Assembly: GCA_018384055.1 (NCBI GenBank)
Contig: JAHAZL010000088.1
Coordinates: 1-25,504, forward strand
DNA from: Treponema sp.
GTDB lineage: Bacteria > Spirochaetota > Spirochaetia > Treponematales > Treponemataceae
Reading direction: 5' to 3'
DNA length: 25,504 nucleotides
Shown here: positions 1-7,901 of the stretch, piece after piece
How the letters are laid out: every line of letters starts with the position of its first letter
Numbering within the stretch: position 1 is the stretch's first letter
The notes under the pieces: model-generated
The model's input: only the letters and a program-made list of their open reading frames with translations
The model's database searches: none
What the model was told of the DNA's origin: nothing
Position numbers and translations under genes: made by a program

Positions 1-1858
1 GGCTTTAGCAATGAACCATCTCCACGGAAAATCAAACTCTGGTGAAGGCGGTGAAAAACCGGAGCGGCTTGGAACTGACAAAAACTCAGCAATCAAACAG
101 GTTGCTTCAGGACGATTTGGTGTAACAGAAGAATATCTTTTGAGTGCAAAGGAAATTCAGATCAAGATGGCTCAGGGGGCTAAGCCTGGTGAAGGTGGAC
201 ATCTTCCTGGAAAGAAAGTTTACCCATGGATTGCAAAGACCCGCTATGCAACTCCAGGTGTAAGCCTTATTTCGCCACCACCACACCACGACATTTATTC
301 TATCGAAGATCTTGCACAGCTTATCTACGACCTTAAGAATGCAAACAGGGCCGCACGCATTTCCGTAAAGCTTGTTTCAGAAGCAGGTGTAGGTACAATT
401 GCTGCCGGTGTTGCAAAGGCTGGTGCCCAGGTTATCCTCATCTCAGGTCACGACGGCGGAACAGGTGCTGCTCCATTGAGCTCAATCCATCACGCAGGTC
501 TTCCATGGGAACTTGGTCTTGCAGAAACACATCAGACACTCATTCAGAACGGACTTCGTTCACGCGTTGTAATCGAAACAGACGGTAAGCTTATGAGCGG
601 ACGTGATGTTGCCATTGCATGCCTCCTTGGTGCAGAAGAATTTGGCTTTGCAACAGCTCCTCTCATTACAATGGGTTGTGCAATGATGCGCGTATGTAAT
701 CTTGATACATGTCCATTTGGTGTTGCAACTCAGAACTCAGAACTCCGCAAGAGATTTACCGGTAAGCCTGAATATGTAGAAAACTTCATGAGGTTCATTG
801 CACAGGAACTGCGCGAAATCATGGCAAAGCTTGGTTTCCACAGCGTAGAGGAAATGTGCGGCCACAGCGAACTTCTTGGAATCAAGGAAAAGGGTGCCTT
901 CGAAAGGGCAAACCTTGTAGACATGAGCCGCATCCTTGCAAAGAACGAAGAAGAAACAGATGCAAGCCATTTTGTTCCTGCAAACGTATTCAACTTTGAA
1001 CTTGAAAAAACTGTTGATGAAAAGATTTTGCTTCCTGCATTTGCAAAGGCTTCAAAATCTAGGAAGGGTTCATTTGACATAAATGTTTCTTCAACAGACA
1101 GAACTGTAGGAACGATTCTTGGGTCTGAGATTCAGAAGGCATTTGGAAACTCTCTTGAAGAAGACAGCTTCGTAGTAAATGCAATCGGTGGCGGTGGACA
1201 GAGTTTTGGTGCATTCATTCCAAAGGGACTTACAATGCGTCTTTCAGGTGATGCAAATGACGGTCTTGGTAAAGGATTGTCCGGTGGAAAGATTGTTGTA
1301 TCTGTTCCAAAGGATGCAGCATACAAAGCAGAAGAAAATATTATTGTAGGAAATGTTTGTTGTTTTGGTGCTACAAGCGGAAAGGCATTTATCAATGGTA
1401 TTGCCGGTGAAAGATTCTGCGTAAGAAACTCTGGAGCTACTGTTGTTGCTGAAGGATGTGGTGATCACGGTCTTGAATATATGACGGGTGGAACTGCTGT
1501 AATTCTGGGTTCAACAGGACGCAACCTCGCTGCAGGTATGTCAGGTGGTGTTGCTTATGTTCTTGATGAAAACCACGATCTTTACCAGCGCCTTAACGGT
1601 GAACTTGTAACAATGAGCGAGCTTTCTGAAAGCCATGATATAGATGTTGTAAAATCCCTTATTGAAAAACATGTTGCTGAAACCGGCAGTGCAAGAGGTA
1701 AGGAAATCCTTTCTGACTGGGATAATAGTCTTAAGAGCTTTAAGAAAATTATTCCTAATGACTACGCTAAAATGCTTAAGTTGATTGCTGAAGAAGAATC
1801 TAACGGTGTTGAGCATGATGATGCAGTTTTGAATGCTTTCAAGAAATTTACAGCATGA
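1..1858 (+). CDS. gltB: Glutamate synthase large subunit (GltB), C-terminal part, cut by window start
   Basis: Large subunit of glutamate synthase, which converts 2-oxoglutarate plus glutamine to two glutamates in the cytoplasm. The frame is open to the left edge (codons from base 2), so the ATG at 11 is internal: the surrounding LALAMN and GGKSN-like residues are typical of mid-protein FMN-domain sequence. Counting from that Met, the FMN/2-oxoglutarate (alpha/beta barrel) region occupies about residues 1-330, including the SGHDGGTGA motif. Cysteines 223, 229 and 234 have the CX5CX4C spacing of the 3Fe-4S cluster. The C-terminal beta-helix (GXGXG) domain covers about 400-590, with EGCGDHG and MTGG motifs. 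The N-terminal glutaminase domain lies outside the window. gltD follows after 123 bases, which is the usual partner order. The identification is secure. Confidence 0.95.
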   Translation, partial: ALAMNHLHGKSNSGEGGEKPERLGTDKNSAIKQVASGRFGVTEEYLLSAKEIQIKMAQGAKPGEGGHLPGKKVYPWIAKTRYATPGVSLISPPPHHDIYSIEDLAQLIYDLKNANRAARISVKLVSEAGVGTIAAGVAKAGAQVILISGHDGGTGAAPLSSIHHAGLPWELGLAETHQTLIQNGLRSRVVIETDGKLMSGRDVAIACLLGAEEFGFATAPLITMGCAMMRVCNLDTCPFGVATQNSELRKRFTGKPEYVENFMRFIAQELREIMAKLGFHSVEEMCGHSELLGIKEKGAFERANLVDMSRILAKNEEETDASHFVPANVFNFELEKTVDEKILLPAFAKASKSRKGSFDINVSSTDRTVGTILGSEIQKAFGNSLEEDSFVVNAIGGGGQSFGAFIPKGLTMRLSGDANDGLGKGLSGGKIVVSVPKDAAYKAEENIIVGNVCCFGATSGKAFINGIAGERFCVRNSGATVVAEGCGDHGLEYMTGGTAVILGSTGRNLAAGMSGGVAYVLDENHDLYQRLNGELVTMSELSESHDIDVVKSLIEKHVAETGSARGKEILSDWDNSLKSFKKIIPNDYAKMLKLIAEEESNGVEHDDAVLNAFKKFTA

Positions 1859-1900
1859 GCGTGTTTTGCAATTCATAGATAGAAATCAGTAATTCAGAAT

Positions 1901-1956
1901 TGTGAATTGTGAATTATGAATTATGAATTATGAATTGTGAATTATGAATTATGAAT
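1901..1956. repeat. Heptamer tandem repeat, 8 units of TRTGAAT
   Basis: Eight contiguous 7-base units alternate between TATGAAT and TGTGAAT, with degenerate units on both sides (about 1887-1970). The tract fills most of the gltB-gltD spacer and ends 15 bases before the gltD ribosome binding site. Short tandem repeats of this sort can change copy number by slippage. I see no hairpin terminator in this spacer. Confidence 0.9.
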
Positions 1957-1981
1957 TAGTAATAGTGAACTGGAGATTAAT

Positions 1982-3490
1982 ATGGGAATGTCTAACGGAT
2001 TTATTAAATATACAAGAATCGAAAACGACTGGATTGATCCAAAAATCCGTCTCAAGAACTTTGAAGAAATGCATGTTCTTCTTAACGATGAAGACCGCCG
2101 TAAGCAGGCAAGCCGCTGCATGAACTGTGGTGTGCCAATGTGCCAGAGTGCAATCAAGCTTGCTGGTATGGTAACAGGATGTCCTCTCCACAACTTTATT
2201 CCTGAATGGAATGATGCACTTTACAAGGGACAGTACGATATGGCTGCATGGAGACTCTTGAAGACTTCTAGTTTCCCAGAGTTCACAGGTCGTGTTTGTC
2301 CAGCCCTCTGCGAAAAGGCATGTAACTGCATCAGCATGGAAAAGGATTACAGCAACGGAAAGGATATCAAGGATCCTGTGACAATTCACGACAACGAGCT
2401 TTATATTATTGAAAAGGCTTTTGAATCAGGCTACATGAAGCCACAGGTTCCAAAAGTAAGAAGCGGAAAGAAAATTGCAGTCGTAGGTTCAGGTCCTGCA
2501 GGTCTTGCTGTTGCAGATTTGTTGAACCGCCGCGGACATTGCGTTACTGTTTTTGAACGCGAAGGCCATGTTGGTGGACTTCTTATGTACGGAATTCCAA
2601 ACATGAAACTTGATAAGAAAATCATTGACCGCCGCGTTGACCTTATGAAGGCTGAAGGCGTTGAATTCGTTGTAAATGTAAATGTTGGCGTAGACAAAAA
2701 GGCTGACGAACTCCTTAAGGAATTTGATGCCGTTGCTCTCTGCTGCGGTGCAAAGAAGGCTCGCAAGCTCAATGTTGCAGGCGAAGATTCAATGGGAATT
2801 TATCCTGCCGTTGATTTCCTTACAGCCGTAACAAAGGAAGTAGTAAAGGGTGCACAACCATTCTCTCTTGGCGACATGGATCCAAGAGACAAGCATGTAA
2901 TCATCGTTGGTGGCGGTGATACTGGCAATGACTGTACAGGTACTTGTGTTCGTCTGGCGGCAGCAAATGTTGTTGCTCTTGAAATGATGCCAAAGCCTCC
3001 TGTAGAGCGTGCTGAAAACAATCCATGGCCCCAGTGGCCTAAGGTTCTCAAAACAGACTACGGCCAGATGGAAGTAATTGCAACACAGGGAGAAGATCCT
3101 CGTGTATACAAGACAACAATCAAGGAAATCTATCAGAAGGACGGTCATGTAACAGGCGTAAAAACTGTTCAGGTTGAATTCAAGAATGTTGACGGTCAGA
3201 GAAAACTCTGTGAAATCGAAGGCTCTGAAAAGGAACTCAAGGCCGACTTGATTCTTGTAGCTGCAGGATTCCTTGGAGCAGAAGAATACACCGCAAAGGC
3301 TTTCGGAACTGAAATGACACAGCGCGGAACTGTAGCTGCTGACGAAGGAAAATACAGAACAAGCGTGGACAAGGTTTTTGCCTGTGGAGACATGAGGCGC
3401 GGTCAGTCACTGGTTGTATGGGCCATTGCAGAAGGCCGTGAATGCGCAAGGGAAATCGACAGGTTCCTTATGGGCTATACAAATCTCTAG
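1982..3490 (+). CDS. gltD: Glutamate synthase small subunit (GltD)
   Basis: NADPH-oxidising small subunit that passes electrons through FAD and Fe-S clusters to GltB. At 502 aa it has the family's usual length. The N-terminal Fe-S region has cysteines 46, 49, 54, 67, 106, 110, 114 and 116, in the spacing expected for two 4Fe-4S clusters. An FAD-binding GSGPAG motif lies at 169-174 and an NADPH-binding GGGDTG motif at 310-315. A FACGDMRRGQS motif near the C terminus completes the second half of the FAD site. The ATG at 1982 is preceded by GGAG at 1972-1975 with six bases between, so the start is well supported. It pairs with gltB upstream and would share its transcript unless the heptamer spacer interferes. 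Confidence 0.96.
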   Translation: MGMSNGFIKYTRIENDWIDPKIRLKNFEEMHVLLNDEDRRKQASRCMNCGVPMCQSAIKLAGMVTGCPLHNFIPEWNDALYKGQYDMAAWRLLKTSSFPEFTGRVCPALCEKACNCISMEKDYSNGKDIKDPVTIHDNELYIIEKAFESGYMKPQVPKVRSGKKIAVVGSGPAGLAVADLLNRRGHCVTVFEREGHVGGLLMYGIPNMKLDKKIIDRRVDLMKAEGVEFVVNVNVGVDKKADELLKEFDAVALCCGAKKARKLNVAGEDSMGIYPAVDFLTAVTKEVVKGAQPFSLGDMDPRDKHVIIVGGGDTGNDCTGTCVRLAAANVVALEMMPKPPVERAENNPWPQWPKVLKTDYGQMEVIATQGEDPRVYKTTIKEIYQKDGHVTGVKTVQVEFKNVDGQRKLCEIEGSEKELKADLILVAAGFLGAEEYTAKAFGTEMTQRGTVAADEGKYRTSVDKVFACGDMRRGQSLVVWAIAEGRECAREIDRFLMGYTNL

Positions 3491-3534
3491 TCTAAATACC
3501 GTTGTAAAAATCGGAATTGTGTCCTTCAAATTCA

Positions 3535-3563
3535 TTCAAAAAAATTGATGAAAGTGATAGGAT
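3535..3563 (+). promoter_or_regulatory. Candidate sigma70-type promoter for pyrG
   Basis: TTCAAA at 3535-3540 and TAGGAT at 3558-3563 are separated by 17 bases; each matches the consensus hexamer at four of six positions. The predicted start near 3570 lies just before the leader hairpins. It is only moderately convincing on sequence, but some promoter is needed upstream of the terminator-like hairpin. Confidence 0.4.
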
Positions 3564-3576
3564 ACGATCCCGTATA

Positions 3577-3646
3577 CGACAATGAGGTCGCAAACAGAAT
3601 TTCTTTATGAATGCCATAGGAGATTTTGTCTGCGGCCTCTCTTTTT
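3577..3646 (+). promoter_or_regulatory. pyrG leader attenuator: hexaloop hairpin overlapping an intrinsic-terminator-like hairpin
   Basis: A long hairpin pairs 3584-3605 with 3618-3639: 22 positions with one A-C mismatch and a few G-U pairs. It can extend by three more pairs around a bulged T at 3606. TCTTTTT (3640-3646) follows at once. The pyrG start codon is at 3657, so there is no room for a promoter after this structure and transcription must read through it. A competing small hairpin, CGAC (3577-3580) with GTCG (3587-3590) around the six-base loop AATGAG, uses the same 5' arm. This is the layout of a transcription attenuator; the ligand or protein that would switch it is unknown. Confidence 0.65.
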
Positions 3647-3656
3647 GTGGGGTTAT

Positions 3657-5261
3657 ATGAAAAATACAAAGTACATTTTCGTTACGGGCGGTGTAGTTTC
3701 TGGTCTCGGCAAGGGAATTACAGCTGCAAGTCTTGGTCGTCTATTAAAATCCAGAGGATTAAAAGTAGCATCCCAGAAACTGGATCCATACATCAATGTT
3801 GATCCGGGTACAATGAGTCCATATCAGCACGGTGAAGTTTATGTTACTGAAGACGGTGCAGAAACTGACCTTGACCTTGGACACTATGAAAGATTCATCG
3901 ATGAAGACCTTAACAAATATTCAAACCTCACTTCAGGAAAAGTTTACTGGAATGTACTTAACAAGGAACGCCGCGGTGAATACCTTGGAGAAACTGTTCA
4001 GGTAATTCCGCACATCACAAACGAAATCAAGGAATTCATTTACAATGTCGGCAAGCAGTCAGATGCTGATGTGGTAATAACAGAAGTCGGCGGAACAACC
4101 GGCGACATTGAAAGCCAGCCTTTCATCGAGGCTATCCGTCAGGTAGGTCTTGAAGTTGGGCGCGAAAATGCAATCTACATTCATGTAACTCTTCTTCCAT
4201 TCTTGAGCGGTTCAGACGAACACAAGACAAAGCCAACCCAGCACAGCGTAAAAGAACTTCAGGGTATGGGCATCAAGCCTGATATCATCGTTCTCCGCTG
4301 TGATGAAAAACTTGAACCTGCAATCTTCAGAAAGGTTGCCATGTTCTGTAATGTTGCTGAAGACTGCGTAATAGAAAACCTTACTCTTCCTAGCCTTTAC
4401 GAAGTTCCGGTCATGCTTAAAAAGCAGCACATGAGTGATACCGTTTGCCGTCTCCTTGGAATTACAAGTCCAGAAGCAGACATCTCTGAATGGAGTGCAA
4501 TGCTGGACAAAATCCACAACCTCAATAAGAAAGTTACCATCGGTCTTGTTGGAAAATATGTTCAGCTCCACGATGCATATCTTTCAGTTGCAGAAGCTTT
4601 GCGACATGCAGGCTATGGACTCGGTGCAGAAGTAAGCATCAGGTGGATCGACAGTGAAACAATAAATGATTCTACAATCATAGAAGTTCTTTCTGGTCTT
4701 GACGGTGTAATTGTTCCTGGTGGTTTCGGTGAACGCGGAATTGAAGGAATGATTCTTACTGCAAACTACTGCCGCAAGAACAATGTACCATATCTTGGAA
4801 TCTGTCTCGGCATGCAGATTGCCGTAATCAGTTTTGCCCGTTTTGTTGCAGGACTTAAAAATGCAAACAGCGGCGAATTTGATGCAGACAACCAGTACAA
4901 GGTAATCGACTTCTTGCCTGATCAGAACGATAGGGTTGCAAAGGGCGGAACTTTGCGTCTCGGTGCTTATCCATGCAAAATCAAGGCCGGCACAAAAATG
5001 GCTGAATGCTACGGAGCAGAAAAAATCAGCGAAAGGCACCGCCACCGCTACGAGTTCAACAATGACTTCCGCGAGACTTTGGAAAATGCAGGCCTTACCA
5101 TCAGCGGTACAAGTCCTGACAATTATATAGTAGAAACTGTTGAAATTGCAGAAAACGATTTCTATGTTGGCGTTCAGTTTCATCCGGAATTCAAGAGCCG
5201 TCCAAACAGACCTCATCCACTTTTCACAGGCCTCATAAAGGCAAGCTTGGGGGCTAAATAA
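3657..5261 (+). CDS. pyrG: CTP synthase (PyrG)
   Basis: Makes CTP from UTP, ATP and glutamine, the last step of pyrimidine nucleotide synthesis. The protein is 534 aa, matching the family. The N-terminal synthetase domain opens with KYIFVTGGVVSGLGKG, the P-loop-like ATP site. The C-terminal class I glutamine amidotransferase domain has nucleophile Cys383 in GICLGMQ and the His509/Glu511 pair in QFHPEF. The frame is open back to an ATG at 3582, but that would add 25 residues unlike the family and place them inside the leader hairpin. The ATG at 3657 follows a GGGG at 3649-3652 and gives the normal N terminus. The stop codon directly abuts the purF ATG. Expression is probably controlled by the leader hairpin. 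Confidence 0.97.
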   Translation: MKNTKYIFVTGGVVSGLGKGITAASLGRLLKSRGLKVASQKLDPYINVDPGTMSPYQHGEVYVTEDGAETDLDLGHYERFIDEDLNKYSNLTSGKVYWNVLNKERRGEYLGETVQVIPHITNEIKEFIYNVGKQSDADVVITEVGGTTGDIESQPFIEAIRQVGLEVGRENAIYIHVTLLPFLSGSDEHKTKPTQHSVKELQGMGIKPDIIVLRCDEKLEPAIFRKVAMFCNVAEDCVIENLTLPSLYEVPVMLKKQHMSDTVCRLLGITSPEADISEWSAMLDKIHNLNKKVTIGLVGKYVQLHDAYLSVAEALRHAGYGLGAEVSIRWIDSETINDSTIIEVLSGLDGVIVPGGFGERGIEGMILTANYCRKNNVPYLGICLGMQIAVISFARFVAGLKNANSGEFDADNQYKVIDFLPDQNDRVAKGGTLRLGAYPCKIKAGTKMAECYGAEKISERHRHRYEFNNDFRETLENAGLTISGTSPDNYIVETVEIAENDFYVGVQFHPEFKSRPNRPHPLFTGLIKASLGAK

Positions 5262-6641
5262 ATGTTCGAAGAAAACAAATTGCACGAAGAATGCGGGGTG
5301 TTCGGCATCTGGTCCAGCAAGAAAACTGAACTTGCATCAAAGGTTTACCTTGGACTTTTTTCACTTCAACATCGCGGACAGGAATCCTGCGGCATTGTCG
5401 TAAACAACGAAGGGGAGTTTTCTTCCTGCAAGGATCTGGGCCTTGTTTCAGATGTCTTTACGAAAGAGAGCCTTGCATCCTTGGGTGAAGGAACTATGGC
5501 TGTGGGGCATGTTCGCTACGGAACAACCGGTGCAAACATTCACGCCAATGTTCAGCCTATTGAAGTTCACCGTCTTAACGGAAATCTTGCCGTTGCCCAT
5601 AACGGAAACCTTACCAACTCCCGCGAACTCCGACAGCAGCTTGAACTTCAGGGGTCAATTTTCCATTCAACCAGCGATACTGAAACCATTGCATACCTTA
5701 TTACAAAGGAACGCCTGACTTGCGCAAACATTGAAAGTGCCATCAGCTCTACAATGCTTAAAATCGAAGGTGCCTATTCCCTTGTTATCATGACAGGTGA
5801 TAAACTTGTTGCCGCCCGTGATCCAAAGGGATACAGGCCTTTGTGCTATGGAAAACTTGACGACGGCCAATATGTAATTGCATCCGAAACCTGTGCCCTT
5901 GATGTTGTTGGCGCTGATTTTGTCCGCGATATCGAACCTGGGGAAATCCTTGTTTTCAGTGAAGACGGAATCAAATCAATCAAGACTCACTGCAAGAAGG
6001 AAAAGAAATCCCTCTGTGTTTTTGAATACATTTACTTTGCCCGTCCAGATTCTGTCATTGACGGCGTAAGTGTTCATGAATCCCGTGTAAAGGCAGGACG
6101 CACCCTTGCAAAGGAACATCCTGTTGCAGCAGATGTTGTAATAGGAGTTCCTGACAGCGGTCTTGATGCAGCCATCGGTTATTCAGAGGAAAGCGGAATT
6201 CCTTATGGAATTGGATTTGTAAAAAATAAATACATCGGAAGAACTTTCATTAACCCTGGACAGACAGAAAGAACCAATAAGGTTAAAATCAAGCTTAACC
6301 CTATATCTACTACAGTTAAGGGAAAAAGAGTTATACTTATCGACGATTCAATTGTCCGCGGAACTACAAGCGGTCATATTGTTCAGCTGGTTAGGGATGC
6401 AGGCGCCACAGAAGTTCATGTAAGGATTTCATCTCCTCCTTTCGTAGCACCTTGCTATTATGGAACAGATGTTCCAGACTGCAAGAACCTCATTGCCTGC
6501 AACAACAGCCTTGAGGAGATTGCTAGAATCATCGGTGCCGATTCACTTGGCTATTTGAGTCTTGAAGGTGCCATGAATCTTGGTGCAGATGATGGATTGT
6601 GCAATTTCTGCTTCAAGAAAATGAATGAAAAACAGATTTAA
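5262..6641 (+). CDS. purF: Amidophosphoribosyltransferase (PurF)
   Basis: Catalyses the first committed step of purine synthesis, PRPP plus glutamine to phosphoribosylamine. At 459 aa it matches the Bacillus-type enzyme. The first ten residues look like a removable propeptide ending before Cys11 (HEE-CGVFG), the N-terminal nucleophile of the glutaminase domain. The phosphoribosyltransferase domain carries the PRPP loop VILIDDSIVRGTTS at 357-370. Cysteines 252, 398, 447 and 450 correspond to the 4Fe-4S ligands of the Fe-S-containing PurF group. The ATG follows the pyrG TAA with no gap, and its ribosome binding site GGGGG (5249-5253) lies inside the end of pyrG. That implies co-transcription and likely translational coupling with pyrG. 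Confidence 0.97.
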   Translation: MFEENKLHEECGVFGIWSSKKTELASKVYLGLFSLQHRGQESCGIVVNNEGEFSSCKDLGLVSDVFTKESLASLGEGTMAVGHVRYGTTGANIHANVQPIEVHRLNGNLAVAHNGNLTNSRELRQQLELQGSIFHSTSDTETIAYLITKERLTCANIESAISSTMLKIEGAYSLVIMTGDKLVAARDPKGYRPLCYGKLDDGQYVIASETCALDVVGADFVRDIEPGEILVFSEDGIKSIKTHCKKEKKSLCVFEYIYFARPDSVIDGVSVHESRVKAGRTLAKEHPVAADVVIGVPDSGLDAAIGYSEESGIPYGIGFVKNKYIGRTFINPGQTERTNKVKIKLNPISTTVKGKRVILIDDSIVRGTTSGHIVQLVRDAGATEVHVRISSPPFVAPCYYGTDVPDCKNLIACNNSLEEIARIIGADSLGYLSLEGAMNLGADDGLCNFCFKKMNEKQI

Positions 6642-6678
6642 TGTATATTATTTCTTCGAACATTATTGGAGGACCAAA

Positions 6679-7890
6679 TTGAAAAATACTGCTTATCTGA
6701 TTCTTGCCAACGGTCGCATCTTTGAAGGAACCGCCTTTGGTGCAGAAGGGGTTATTACAGGTGAAACAGTTTTTACAACCGGAATGAACGGTTACCTTGA
6801 AACTCTTACAGATCCTAGTTATTTCGGTCAGATTGTCACACAGACTTTCCCTCTCATTGGAAACTACGGTGTAATAGAAAAAGATTTTGAAAGCGACAGA
6901 TGCCATGTCAGGGGTTACATCCTTCGCGATTTATGTGATGAACCTTCAAACTTCCGCTGCGGTGGAAAGCTTGAAGACTGGCTCAAGAAGCAGAATGTCA
7001 TCGGTCTTGCGGGAATCGATACCCGCGCCATTACAAAGATTCTCCGTGAATCCGGTGTCATGAACGGAATGATCGTAAGTGGAGAAGGGGAAGAAGCAAA
7101 GTCTATTCTTGCAAGCCTCAAGGATGAAGGAAAAAAGTCAGAACTCCTTGAAAAAATAAAATCCTATAAAATCGAAAAAGCTGTTGAAAGCGTAACTGGT
7201 AGTGCCAGTGCCATCGAAGAAGATGCCGCAACAGTATTTGCAGAATCAGCAGAATACAGATTTGTTCCTGTTAAGAATGACGGAACAAAAATTTACGACC
7301 AGGCAGAAGCAATGAAGGATGGTAATGGCAGGAAAGTTGTCCTCTGGGATTTTGGTGCAAAGGCCAACATTCGCCGTGAACTCCTCAAGCGTGGTCTTGA
7401 AGTTGAAACTGTAAGCGCTCTTGCAACAGCAGAAGAAATCCTCAGGAGAAATCCTGACGGAGTCATGCTCAGCAACGGACCTGGCGATCCAAAAGAAAAT
7501 ACAAGGATCATTTCTGAAATTCAGAAACTTGTTGCAAAGAAAGTTCCTATCTTCGGAATCTGTCTTGGACATCAGCTTCTTGCCCTTGCCATGGGTGCAG
7601 ATACAGAAAAACTAAAGTACGGTCATCGTGGACCAAACCAGCCTGTAAAGCAGCTTTCAACCGGTCGTGTTTACATTTCTACTCAGAACCACGGTTACGC
7701 AGTTAAGAATGACACGTTGCCTGCAGGTGCCGAACTCAGCTTCATCAATACAAACGACAATACCTGTGAAGGTGTAAGATATACAAGCACTCCTGCCTTC
7801 AGCGTTCAGTTCCATCCTGAAGCCTGTGCGGGGCCTTTGGATACAAGCTTTTTGTTCGATGATTTTGTAAAACTGATTAACGAAGCTTAA
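6679..7890 (+). CDS. carA: Carbamoyl-phosphate synthase small subunit (CarA)
   Basis: Glutaminase subunit that feeds ammonia to CarB for carbamoyl phosphate, used for pyrimidines and arginine. The class I amidotransferase domain has nucleophile Cys295 in GICLGHQ and His379/Glu381 in QFHPEA. The N-terminal CarA domain is complete and includes GLAGIDTRAIT. I chose the TTG at 6679: GGAGGA at 6668-6673 sits five bases upstream and the next residues (KNTAYLILANG) match the family start. An in-frame ATG at 6625 lies inside the end of purF and would add 18 untypical residues. The protein is 403 aa, a little longer than usual, mostly in a Lys/Glu/Ala-rich linker at about 150-220. It lies 37 bases after purF and 11 before carB. 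Confidence 0.95.
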   Translation: MKNTAYLILANGRIFEGTAFGAEGVITGETVFTTGMNGYLETLTDPSYFGQIVTQTFPLIGNYGVIEKDFESDRCHVRGYILRDLCDEPSNFRCGGKLEDWLKKQNVIGLAGIDTRAITKILRESGVMNGMIVSGEGEEAKSILASLKDEGKKSELLEKIKSYKIEKAVESVTGSASAIEEDAATVFAESAEYRFVPVKNDGTKIYDQAEAMKDGNGRKVVLWDFGAKANIRRELLKRGLEVETVSALATAEEILRRNPDGVMLSNGPGDPKENTRIISEIQKLVAKKVPIFGICLGHQLLALAMGADTEKLKYGHRGPNQPVKQLSTGRVYISTQNHGYAVKNDTLPAGAELSFINTNDNTCEGVRYTSTPAFSVQFHPEACAGPLDTSFLFDDFVKLINEA

Positions 7891-7901
7891 GGGAGATAAA
7901 T

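Noticed and set aside
3584..3639. pyrG hairpin as a third copy of the 130-bp MITE, because its arm starts GAGGTCGC like the element ends
   Set aside because: The similarity stops after eight bases, the interior is unrelated and there is no target duplication.
3582..3656. 25-residue N-terminal extension of PyrG
   Set aside because: The added residues do not resemble CTP synthase and coincide with the leader hairpin; the ATG at 3657 has a ribosome binding site and gives the family start.
4584..5285. Long minus-strand frame opposite pyrG (233 codons), and others opposite carB, glnN and the ABC-F gene
   Set aside because: All are shadows of well-conserved + strand genes, without ribosome binding sites or recognisable domains.
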